From NCBI RefSeq assembly GCF_004168205.1, contig NZ_RCYB01000028.1:1-28392 (forward strand): DNA of 28,392 nucleotides, given 5' to 3'. Made by a program: the position numbers and the translations under genes. How positions within the stretch are numbered: the first letter of the stretch is position 1; every line of letters begins with the position of its first letter. Origin of the DNA: Catenibacterium sp. co_0103 (GTDB lineage Bacteria; Bacillota_I; Bacilli_A; Erysipelotrichales; Coprobacillaceae). Positions 22,393-28,392 of this stretch are shown here, in pieces. Below the pieces are notes generated by a model. The model was not told where the DNA came from. It worked only from the letters and a program-made list of their open reading frames with translations, and did no database searches.

Positions 22393-23706
22393 TTATCTTG
22401 TATAGATTGTGCAGTCTGAGATATGTGTGTCTTCTTCCTGTAGATGGTAGATAATCTGACTCACTACATAATAACCATTATTCACAAAGATTTCGATAAC
22501 ACCTTCATCGTAATAGATTTCTAAATCACACTGACCATTTAATACAGGTGTTTTATGAATATTGTATAGTTCATCATTATTCACAGATACAGCTGTACGA
22601 TCTACGACTAACTGATCATCAACATAAGAAATCTTAACACCGCCTAAAGTGATTGTTTCATAGTCTTCTAGTGTTGTTTTCATTAAGAAAGGTTCATCAA
22701 AATCAATAGTATCTGTTGTATGCACAAACGTATTCTTAATTAATGGATGTACATCCTGATAAACATGCCCGTCTTTACAAGAAAGATGACGTGGCATTGT
22801 GAATAAACCAATCCATTCTTCACCTTCTAAGACTTCCTTCATTCTCATCCATCCTAAAATAGTACGTTTATTGTTTTCATCTAAGAATGTCTGAGGAGCA
22901 TAGAAATCAAAGCCATAGTCAATAAACATAAGGTCTCCCGCCTTAGACATTGTACATGTTTCTTCATCAAAGTTGACTGGCATAATAGCCGCATTACTAT
23001 TAGGACGTGGATATCCATCTAAGTTTTCAGGTGAGAAGACTAAGAAGTACTGTCCATCTAATTCAAATAGATCTGGACATTCCCACATGTTTCCAATTGA
23101 AGAATCGACGAATCTATTCTTATAAGTAAATGTCATTCCGTCTTCACTTTCGTAGAATAATACTTCTCCATCAAAATCATCCCCATTTGGAACCTTACTT
23201 CCTAGGATCATATAAACATGTCCATTCTTACCTAACCAGACTTTAGGATCTCTTGTATGCTGATCATGTCCTAAAGAAGAATCAGTAATTACATCAACAA
23301 CTTTGTATTTAGATTCTTTGTTGTTGAAGTGGTAACCATCTTCACTGATTAATAATGCCTGTGATGCAATGAGATCATCTTTAATAAGTGGCTTATGGAT
23401 ATATTCAGGATTTTCAATACCATACTTAATGGCAGTGTAATATAAATACATCTTACCATTGTAGTTAAGTGCTGAACCTGAGAAGATTCCGTTTCTGTCA
23501 TAATCCTTAGAAGGATATAAAGCGATTGGAAGATGCTTGAATGTCTGGAAATCCTTAGTGACTGCATGTCCCCAATGCATTGTACCCCATGATGTATCAT
23601 ATGGGAAATGCTGGTAGAAGATATGATATTCTCCATTAAAATAAGTTAGCCCATTAGGATCATTGATCCAGTTTCTAGGTGCTGTAAAGTGTATTTTTGG
23701 TCTCAT
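22393..23706 (-). CDS. GH32 beta-fructosidase / sucrose-6-phosphate hydrolase
   Basis: Hydrolyses terminal beta-fructofuranosyl bonds, as in sucrose, sucrose-6-phosphate or short fructans. The 437-residue protein has no signal peptide, so it acts in the cytoplasm on imported sugar. The three GH32 catalytic motifs are present: WINDPNG (nucleophile D near residue 17), RDPKV (transition-state stabiliser, about 153) and ECPDLF (acid/base E, about 211). After the five-bladed propeller (to about 310), a C-terminal beta-sandwich holds EIYYDEGVIEIFVNNG. ATG 23706 is preceded by GGAGG. The promoter contains a perfect cre site, showing catabolite repression by CcpA. No sugar transporter or LacI-type regulator is adjacent, which is unusual for a sucrose locus. 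The name scrB would suit but the substrate is unproven. Confidence 0.92.
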   Translation of the reverse strand: MRPKIHFTAPRNWINDPNGLTYFNGEYHIFYQHFPYDTSWGTMHWGHAVTKDFQTFKHLPIALYPSKDYDRNGIFSGSALNYNGKMYLYYTAIKYGIENPEYIHKPLIKDDLIASQALLISEDGYHFNNKESKYKVVDVITDSSLGHDQHTRDPKVWLGKNGHVYMILGSKVPNGDDFDGEVLFYESEDGMTFTYKNRFVDSSIGNMWECPDLFELDGQYFLVFSPENLDGYPRPNSNAAIMPVNFDEETCTMSKAGDLMFIDYGFDFYAPQTFLDENNKRTILGWMRMKEVLEGEEWIGLFTMPRHLSCKDGHVYQDVHPLIKNTFVHTTDTIDFDEPFLMKTTLEDYETITLGGVKISYVDDQLVVDRTAVSVNNDELYNIHKTPVLNGQCDLEIYYDEGVIEIFVNNGYYVVSQIIYHLQEEDTHISDCTIYTR

Positions 23707-23731
23707 TCTATTATTCCTCCATCACTATCTT

Positions 23732-23759
23732 ATTATAATGAAATCGGTCACATATTCAA
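23732..23759 (-). promoter_or_regulatory. promoter of the GH32 gene
   Basis: On the minus strand TTGAAT (23759-23754), 16-bp spacer, TATAAT (23737-23732). The spacer is almost entirely occupied by a cre site. Confidence 0.8.
23739..23753 (+). promoter_or_regulatory. cre site (CcpA) inside the GH32 promoter
   Basis: TGAAATCGGTCACA fits the consensus TGWAANCGNTNWCA at all fixed positions. It sits between the -35 and -10 boxes, where CcpA would compete with RNA polymerase, so glucose repression of the GH32 gene is expected. Confidence 0.8.
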
Positions 23760-23760
23760 C

Positions 23761-23789
23761 AAAAAAAAGAAGTACTTGTTGTACTTCTT
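23761..23789 (-). terminator. terminator of the glutaredoxin / histidine phosphatase operon
   Basis: On the minus strand AAGAAGTAC pairs with GTACTTCTT (23789-23781 and 23775-23767) around a 5-nt loop, followed by eight T. The stem includes part of the phosphatase stop codon. Confidence 0.9.
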
Positions 23790-24324
23790 AATACTCATAC
23801 TTCTTTAATTCGCAGTTTTTTATACCAAAGGCAGAAAAATCATCATTAGTCATATCATGGAAATAAGATTCAATAATACGCGAAATACCATTATGGGCAA
23901 CTAAAAGATAAACATGCTGATCATCCTTCTTCACATCATCTAATAAACTATAGATACGATGAGCAAGATGCAACATTGTTTCTCCTCCTTCAAAAGAGTT
24001 CACAAAACATGTCTTTGCCTGCTTGAATTCTTCTCCATCTCTAGGTGTAGATTCATATTTCCCAAAGTTCTGTTCCTTAAGTCTTAATTCTTCTCTTGCT
24101 GGTATACCTGTTACTTCAGATATATGTAAGGCAGTATCCTTTGCACGACTAAGTGGTGAATAGAGAATTTGATCTATATGGATATGATGTTTCTTAATAT
24201 AATATCCAAGTTCTATAGCCTGCTTATGTCCTAATTCTGTTAAGGCAATGTCCGTTGCCCCACAGATCTTATTTTCTACATTCCAGATTGTCTGACCATG
24301 GCGTGTAAAATAGAAATGCCCCAT
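23788..24324 (-). CDS. histidine phosphatase family protein (phosphoglycerate mutase-like)
   Basis: A cytoplasmic phosphatase of the histidine acid phosphatase/phosphoglycerate mutase superfamily, 178 residues. The catalytic RHG is at residues 8-10 (FTRHGQT), followed by SPLSRAKDTA, the acidic LKEQNFGKYE and the second histidine in VAHNGISR near residue 143. Length and motifs fit small broad-specificity phosphatases such as PhoE or CobC rather than glycolytic mutases. The ATG at 24324 overlaps by one base the TAA of the upstream glutaredoxin-like gene (TAATG), so translation is coupled. The substrate is not evident; the pairing with a redox protein gives no obvious clue. Confidence 0.9.
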   Translation of the reverse strand: MGHFYFTRHGQTIWNVENKICGATDIALTELGHKQAIELGYYIKKHHIHIDQILYSPLSRAKDTALHISEVTGIPAREELRLKEQNFGKYESTPRDGEEFKQAKTCFVNSFEGGETMLHLAHRIYSLLDDVKKDDQHVYLLVAHNGISRIIESYFHDMTNDDFSAFGIKNCELKKYEY

Positions 24325-24602
24325 TATTTTAAAGCCTCATCAAAGACACGTTTGAAGTTTGCCTTGATTGAATCAAAATCATCCTGGATTGTACATTCAA
24401 AGCACTTCTCTTTTCCAATAAATAAAGAAGGAACTGCATAATAATCATAATTTTCAGCTAAAACGACATTTTCACTTTCTTCAATTTTTTCTATATCCAA
24501 TGACTGATATGCTTTGTTTTCTGTCATAAGTTCATCCATCGCTTTTTTTGCCTTCTGACAAAATGGACATTCTTCTAAATAAAACATTGTGATCTTTTTC
24601 AT
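24324..24602 (-). CDS. glutaredoxin/thioredoxin-fold protein
   Basis: A 92-residue cytoplasmic redox protein. Residues 1-10 form the first strand (KKITMFYLEE) and the active site CPFC is at residues 12-15, as in glutaredoxins. The cis-proline follows in YAVPSLFIGKEK near residue 58, with another cysteine in CFECTI about ten residues later. Such proteins reduce disulfides or glutathione/bacillithiol mixed disulfides. ATG 24602 has GAGGG about seven bases upstream. It is the first gene of a two-gene transcript with the histidine phosphatase, driven by a likely promoter at 24626-24654. Its electron donor is unknown. Confidence 0.88.
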   Translation of the reverse strand: MKKITMFYLEECPFCQKAKKAMDELMTENKAYQSLDIEKIEESENVVLAENYDYYAVPSLFIGKEKCFECTIQDDFDSIKANFKRVFDEALK

Positions 24603-24625
24603 ATATATCCCTCACTTTCTTATCT

Positions 24626-24654
24626 CTATTATTCTCTTTTTTATGCCATTTATC
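24626..24654 (-). promoter_or_regulatory. promoter of the glutaredoxin-like gene
   Basis: On the minus strand TTGATA (24654-24649), 17-bp spacer, AATAAT (24631-24626). The -10 box is one base off consensus. Confidence 0.5.
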
Positions 24655-24759
24655 AACATATTTGACTTAAATGTAAGTGCTTGTTCTATTAGTTTTAATT
24701 TCAAACTAGTATATTTGTTGTACAATTATGGCGCTTTTGTCATATTTATTGCTAATTTA

Positions 24760-24778
24760 TTTGATTTTTAAAATCAAA
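24760..24778. promoter_or_regulatory. 19-bp palindrome at the bioY promoter, candidate lipid-operon operator
   Basis: TTTGATTTT and AAAATCAAA are perfect arms around one T. It covers the -35 box of the operon promoter. The outer TTTGA/TCAAA half-sites resemble FabT boxes of lactic acid bacteria, though the spacing is wider, so the regulator is only a guess. Confidence 0.55.
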
Positions 24779-24788
24779 GGTCTATAAT
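24761..24788 (+). promoter_or_regulatory. promoter of the bioY-acpP-accBCD operon
   Basis: TTGATT (24761-24766), 16-bp spacer, TATAAT (24783-24788). The start point is near 24795, leaving a leader of about 43 nt with a 6-bp GGAATA/TATTCC hairpin (24798-24815). Confidence 0.65.
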
Positions 24789-24837
24789 GCAAGTCAAGGA
24801 ATAGCTTGATATTCCAAGTAGTGAAAAGGAGAATGAT

Positions 24838-25377
24838 ATGAAATCTAATGTTTCAAATCTAGTCAGAGACGCATTAATGTTAGGAGTACTGATCTGTTTA
24901 TCACAGATTTCTGTGGCATTGCCTACAGCTGTTCCTATCACATTGCAAACCCTGGCCATCTATCTCATTGCGTGTCTTATGACACCAAACCATGCATTCT
25001 ATACAGTGCTTTGTTATTTGATTATGGGAGCTATTGGTCTTCCAGTATTTAGTAATTTCAATAGTGGTATGGGTGCTCTTATAGGTCCGGCAGGAGGATT
25101 CTTATTCAGTTTTCCTATTATGGCATTAGTTATGAGTACTATTATTACTCATAACCGTTCAGTTAAGGGACATATTCTTGCCATGATTATTGGAACAGCT
25201 ATTACTTATGGACTTGGAAGTATTTACTTCATGTATACAATGAAAGCAGCACTTCTAAGTACATTAATGACTTGTGTATTACCATTCTTACTTGGTGATG
25301 CACTAAAGATTGCAGTCAGCTGCATGATCGCATTTAAATTAGAAAAGATTGTATTAAAAAAGACAGTATTGTCATAA
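24838..25377 (+). CDS. bioY: BioY, biotin ECF transporter substrate-binding subunit
   Basis: The membrane S-component that captures biotin, working either alone or with the shared ECF energy-coupling module (ecfA/A'/T, not in this window). The 179-residue protein has about six hydrophobic segments and family features: [15 protein letters not shown] near residue 30 and [17 protein letters not shown] near 75. ATG 24838 follows AAAGGAG. It is the first gene of an operon with the biotin-dependent acetyl-CoA carboxylase, so biotin uptake is tied to the enzyme that needs it. Control is likely through the palindrome over the promoter rather than BirA, as no BirA-like site is seen. The gap to acpP is 13 bp. 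Confidence 0.93.
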   Translation: MKSNVSNLVRDALMLGVLICLSQISVALPTAVPITLQTLAIYLIACLMTPNHAFYTVLCYLIMGAIGLPVFSNFNSGMGALIGPAGGFLFSFPIMALVMSTIITHNRSVKGHILAMIIGTAITYGLGSIYFMYTMKAALLSTLMTCVLPFLLGDALKIAVSCMIAFKLEKIVLKKTVLS

Positions 25378-25390
25378 GGAGGATATAAAC

Positions 25391-25621
25391 ATGACAACAT
25401 TTGATAAGGTAAAAGATATTATTGTAGATTCACTTAGCTGTGATGAAGAACAGGTGACATTAGAAGCATCTTTAAAGGATGATCTTGATGCAGATTCATT
25501 AGATGCCGTTGAATTAATTATGGCTGTAGAAGATGAATTCGATGTACAGATTCCTGATGAAGAAGCTAACAAAATGGCTACTGTAAAGGACATTGTTGAT
25601 TACTTAGAAGCAAATGCTTAA
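25391..25621 (+). CDS. acpP: acyl carrier protein
   Basis: Carries growing acyl chains in type II fatty acid synthesis as a thioester on 4'-phosphopantetheine. The 76-residue, highly acidic protein has the attachment serine at residue 36 in the DSL motif ([14 protein letters not shown]) and the usual four-helix length. The ribosome binding site AAGGAGG overlaps the end of bioY. It lies between bioY and accB, an order that puts acetyl-CoA carboxylase and carrier protein in the same transcript. Nothing unusual is seen. Confidence 0.97.
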   Translation: MTTFDKVKDIIVDSLSCDEEQVTLEASLKDDLDADSLDAVELIMAVEDEFDVQIPDEEANKMATVKDIVDYLEANA

Positions 25622-25665
25622 TTTTTTAAATAAATAGTTTGAATTTCAAAGAAAGAAGGTTTTCT

Positions 25666-26094
25666 ATGGATTTAGTCAGAGAGTTGATGGAAGCTTTTGA
25701 ACAAGCTGATATCGATAAGATGAAAATTGAAATGGAAGGCGTGAAACTTGAACTTGAAAAGAGTCAACAGGTGCAGGTAACTGCACCTGTCACTGTATCT
25801 AGTGAAAGTGCGCCTGTTGTTGTACAAGAAGTAAAGGAAGAAAAAACAGTTATTAGTGGTACTGAAGTAAAAGCCCCTCTTGTAGGAGTTTATTATTCTT
25901 CACCTTCCCCAGATGATCAGCCTTTTGTCAAGGAAGGGTCAAAAGTCACTAAGGGACAGACATTATGTATTATTGAAGCCATGAAGGTCATGAATGAAAT
26001 CAAAGCACCTGTAGATGGTACTGTCCGTTCTCTATTAGTGAAGGATGAAGATTTAGTCAGCTTTGATCAGACTTTAATGATCATTGAGGAATAG
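25666..26094 (+). CDS. accB: acetyl-CoA carboxylase biotin carboxyl carrier protein
   Basis: Carries the carboxybiotin group between the biotin carboxylase and carboxyltransferase of acetyl-CoA carboxylase. The start is ATG 25666 (MDLVRELMEA), after AAAGAAGG; an in-frame upstream ATG at 25639 is rejected for lack of a site. The 142 residues comprise an N-terminal helical region, a Val/Pro/Glu-rich linker (about 35-65) and the biotinyl domain (about 68-142), with the acceptor lysine K107 in EAMKVMNEI. The residue after the lysine is V where AMKM or AMKL is more common, a tolerated change. The stop is one base before the ATG of accC. Confidence 0.95.
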   Translation: MDLVRELMEAFEQADIDKMKIEMEGVKLELEKSQQVQVTAPVTVSSESAPVVVQEVKEEKTVISGTEVKAPLVGVYYSSPSPDDQPFVKEGSKVTKGQTLCIIEAMKVMNEIKAPVDGTVRSLLVKDEDLVSFDQTLMIIEE

Positions 26095-26095
26095 T

Positions 26096-27457
26096 ATGTT
26101 TAAGAAGATTTTAATTGCGAATCGTGGAGAAATCGCTGTTCGTATTATTCGTGCATGTAAAGAGATGGATATTTTAACGGTAGCCATTTATTCTACGGCT
26201 GATCAGAATGCATTACATGTACAGTTAGCGGATGAAGCAGTATGTGTCGGTGGTCCTAAGAGTGCTGATAGTTATTTAAATAAGGAATCAATTATTACTG
26301 TAGCTGTTGAGACAGGATGTCAGGCGATTCATCCAGGTTTTGGTTTTTTATCTGAAAATAGTGATTTTACAAGACTTGTAGAAACCTGTGGACTGAAGTT
26401 TATTGGTCCTAAGGGTGATGTTATTGATGCGTTAGGTAATAAGTCTAAGGCAAGAGAAATGATGATTGAAGCAGGTGTTCCTGTCGTCCCAGGATCTAAT
26501 GGTTCAGTCAATACATATGAAGAATTAAAAGAAATTGTCAATAAGATTGGTTATCCTGTGCTTATTAAAGCAAGTGCTGGTGGTGGAGGACGTGGTATGC
26601 GTAAGGCCTTTAGTGAAGATGAACTAGAGAATGCCTTTATGACTGCCAAGGCAGAAGCCAAAGCATGCTTTGGGGATGATGATATGTATGTAGAGAAACT
26701 TGTATTGAATCCTAAGCATATTGAGTTCCAGATTTTAGCGGATGAGCATGGCAATGTGATTCATTTAGGTGAGAGAGACTGTTCTATTCAAAGACGTAAT
26801 CAGAAGATGATAGAAGAAGCACCATGTAAGGTACTTGATGCATCTTTACGTTTGCAAATGGGTGAATCTGCAGTCAAAGCTGCACAGGGTGCTGGTTATA
26901 CCAATGCTGGAACTGTTGAGTTTGTTTTAGATGAACACAACAACTATTACTTTATTGAGATGAATACGCGTATTCAGGTTGAACATCCTATTACTGAAAT
27001 GGTCACTGGTATTGATCTCATTAAGCAGCAGATTCGTATTGCATCAGGTTTACCTTTAAGCTTTAAACAGGAAGATATTACTTTACAGGGTCATTCTATT
27101 GAATGTCGTATTAATGCGGAAGATCCCTTCCATAACTTTAGACCATGTCCTGGTCAGGTGAACTTCATGCATTTACCTGGAGGACCAGGTGTTCGAGTGG
27201 ATACGATGTTATATACAGGTTATACGCTCCCTACTCAATATGATTCAATGGTCGCAAAAGTGATTGTCCATGCCCCTACTCGATTAGAAGCAATCAAGCG
27301 TATGAGACGTGCTTTAAGTGAACTTGTGATTGAAGGTATTACGACTAACCAGACACTACAGTTCTATATCCTACATCAGCCTGATTATATTAAAGGACAT
27401 TTTAATACAAGCTTTATTGAAACACATTTAGATGAGATGGTGAGTGAAAATGGATAG
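26096..27457 (+). CDS. accC: acetyl-CoA carboxylase biotin carboxylase subunit
   Basis: Carboxylates the biotin of AccB using ATP and bicarbonate, the first half-reaction of malonyl-CoA synthesis. The start is ATG 26096 (MFKKILIANRGEIAVR), six bases after GAGGA within the end of accB. The 453 residues contain the N-terminal domain, the ATP-grasp domain (about 115-330) with KASAGGGGRGMRKA and EMNTRIQVEHPITE, and the C-terminal domain. Length and catalytic residues are typical. The last eight bases overlap the start of accD, showing translational coupling in the acc operon. Confidence 0.97.
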   Translation: MFKKILIANRGEIAVRIIRACKEMDILTVAIYSTADQNALHVQLADEAVCVGGPKSADSYLNKESIITVAVETGCQAIHPGFGFLSENSDFTRLVETCGLKFIGPKGDVIDALGNKSKAREMMIEAGVPVVPGSNGSVNTYEELKEIVNKIGYPVLIKASAGGGGRGMRKAFSEDELENAFMTAKAEAKACFGDDDMYVEKLVLNPKHIEFQILADEHGNVIHLGERDCSIQRRNQKMIEEAPCKVLDASLRLQMGESAVKAAQGAGYTNAGTVEFVLDEHNNYYFIEMNTRIQVEHPITEMVTGIDLIKQQIRIASGLPLSFKQEDITLQGHSIECRINAEDPFHNFRPCPGQVNFMHLPGGPGVRVDTMLYTGYTLPTQYDSMVAKVIVHAPTRLEAIKRMRRALSELVIEGITTNQTLQFYILHQPDYIKGHFNTSFIETHLDEMVSENG

Positions 27458-28310
27458 TATCTGGAAGAAAAGAAAACAACAGTTACAGGACTTTCGTCGT
27501 TATTTAAATAAAGACAACAAAGTCAAGAAACAGGAAGTGCCTGATGGATTATATCAGGCATGTCCTAATTGTAATAGTACAATTCGTACACTTGATTTAA
27601 AGAATCATTTACAGGTATGTCCACAGTGTGGTCATCACCTCTTCATTGATGCTTATGCACGTCTAGATGCGTTATTTGATCATGGCAAATATAAGGAATA
27701 CTACACTTCTATGAAATCAGGAAATCCATTAGGATTCCCTGGTTATGAAGAAAAACTTGAGAAGTATGAATATAAGACAGGATTACATGATGGCGTTGTT
27801 GTCGCGGGTGGTCGTATTGATCATATGCGTACGATTGTCGTTGTGATGGATCACCGTTTTATGATGGCTTCTATGGGTAGTGTGGCTGGCGAAAAGATTA
27901 CACGTGCAATTGAAATGGCAACAAGAAAGAAATTACCTTTGATTGTTTTTACATCAAGTGGTGGTGCAAGAATGCAGGAAGGCATCTTCTCTTTAATGCA
28001 GATGGGTAAAACATGTGCTGCATTAAAACGTCATTTAGATGCTGGACTTCTTTATATTTCTTATTTAACGCACCCTACAACAGGTGGTGTTACTGCATCA
28101 TTCGCAATGCTTGGTGATATTAATATTGCAGAACCAGAAGCTTTAGTCGGTTTTGCAGGACCTAGAGTTATTGAAAGTACTATGAAGACAAAGCTACCTG
28201 TTGGATTCCAGCGTGCTGAATTCTTAGAAGATCATGGCTTTGTAGATATGATTGTGGAACGTGAGAAGATGCGTGACACATTGGCTTTATTATTACGTAT
28301 GCATGCATAA
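27450..28310 (+). CDS. accD: acetyl-CoA carboxylase carboxyltransferase subunit beta
   Basis: Transfers the carboxyl group from biotin to acetyl-CoA together with AccA. The start is ATG 27450 (MDSIWKKRK); GTG 27444 is an alternative. The 286 residues have the N-terminal zinc ribbon C38-C41-C57-C60 (CPNC and CPQC) and the crotonase-fold domain with FTSSGGARMQEG and THPTTGGVTASFAMLGD, which form the acetyl-CoA oxyanion site. It ends in MHA at 28310. It is a normal, unfused beta subunit, so a separate alpha subunit gene is needed; that is expected next but is not seen intact. Confidence 0.96.
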   Translation: MDSIWKKRKQQLQDFRRYLNKDNKVKKQEVPDGLYQACPNCNSTIRTLDLKNHLQVCPQCGHHLFIDAYARLDALFDHGKYKEYYTSMKSGNPLGFPGYEEKLEKYEYKTGLHDGVVVAGGRIDHMRTIVVVMDHRFMMASMGSVAGEKITRAIEMATRKKLPLIVFTSSGGARMQEGIFSLMQMGKTCAALKRHLDAGLLYISYLTHPTTGGVTASFAMLGDINIAEPEALVGFAGPRVIESTMKTKLPVGFQRAEFLEDHGFVDMIVEREKMRDTLALLLRMHA

Positions 28311-28319
28311 GGAGGAAGT

Positions 28320-28364
28320 GTGAAACAAAAATCAATCAAAACGTATAAAAAAAGACAAACTTAA
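28320..28364 (+). other. short ORF after accD, possible damaged accA start
   Basis: GGAGG (28311-28315) lies just before GTG 28320, which opens only 14 codons ending at TAA 28362-28364 within an A-rich stretch. A frame displaced by one base is open from there to the window edge. It may be the frameshifted start of accA, or a chance peptide; the sequence seen is too short to decide. Confidence 0.3.
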
Positions 28365-28375
28365 AAACAAGTTTG
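28346..28375 (-). terminator. possible terminator for a convergent gene beyond the window
   Basis: On the minus strand CAAACTT (28375-28369) pairs with AAGTTTG (28362-28356), followed by TC and seven T. It would serve a minus-strand gene to the right. The stem is weak. Confidence 0.4.
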
Positions 28376-28392
28376 AATAATTTAGAAAAAAT

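Noticed and set aside
24798..24815. A biotin or lipid riboswitch in the bioY leader
   Set aside because: The leader is only about 43 nt with one 6-bp hairpin, too small for any riboswitch class I know, and no terminator follows it.

Overview
The window is AT-rich, gene-dense DNA with Gram-positive features: strong AGGAGG-type ribosome binding sites, sigma-A promoters, rho-independent terminators, CIRCE, cre and RAT regulatory sites, and surface proteins ending in a sortase-like anchor. Protein style (VKTGD anchors, GGGtGRT protein, a bioY-acpP-accBCD operon) suggests a gut-associated low-GC Firmicute, perhaps of the Erysipelotrichia. That placement is inference; there is no rRNA gene here to test it.

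Layout. (1) 1-1680: a heat-shock island, with two CIRCE operators over a sigma-A promoter driving three small heat-shock protein genes, the last two a recent tandem duplication. (2) 1676-2632: a membrane-anchored amidase on the minus strand. (3) 2843-4682: a strongly expressed pair, a U-type Fe-S scaffold-like protein plus the uncharacterised GGGtGRT protein. (4) 4690-5460: a decayed stretch with a MazG-like pseudogene, a second remnant on the minus strand, an orphan antitoxin-like gene and two copies of one hairpin. (5) 5464-7335: a small membrane-attached protein and an amidohydrolase.

(6) 7453-14667: two tandem, very large surface beta-N-acetylhexosaminidases (GH20 + MucBP + FIVAR + F5/8C + anchor). 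The leader carries a RAT antiterminator overlapping an intrinsic terminator, so BglG/LicT/SacY-type, sugar-responsive antitermination is expected. The downstream copy has a frameshift that cuts off its wall anchor. (7) 14832-17010: two damaged genes, a PHP phosphoesterase with two frameshifts and an aminotransferase with a 5' frameshift and a probable 12-bp deletion. (8) 16999-19618: a TetR regulator divergent from degV, then a pair of half-size chromate-type transporters. (9) 19642-24602, minus strand: an ABC exporter, a Cof-type HAD phosphatase, an unlisted 36-codon small gene with its own promoter, operator and terminator, a GH32 beta-fructosidase with a perfect cre site inside its promoter, a histidine phosphatase and a glutaredoxin-like protein. 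(10) 24760-28310: biotin uptake (bioY), acyl carrier protein and acetyl-CoA carboxylase subunits accB, accC and accD, an operon joining biotin supply to the first step of fatty acid synthesis. accA is not visible intact before the window ends.

Together the window mixes housekeeping (lipid synthesis, stress response) with host- or diet-glycan use under carbon-catabolite and antitermination control, plus a patch of gene decay. The number of single-base indels (about 7.8, 15.5, 15.7 and 15.86 kb) means a reader should consider either real pseudogenisation or consensus sequence errors.
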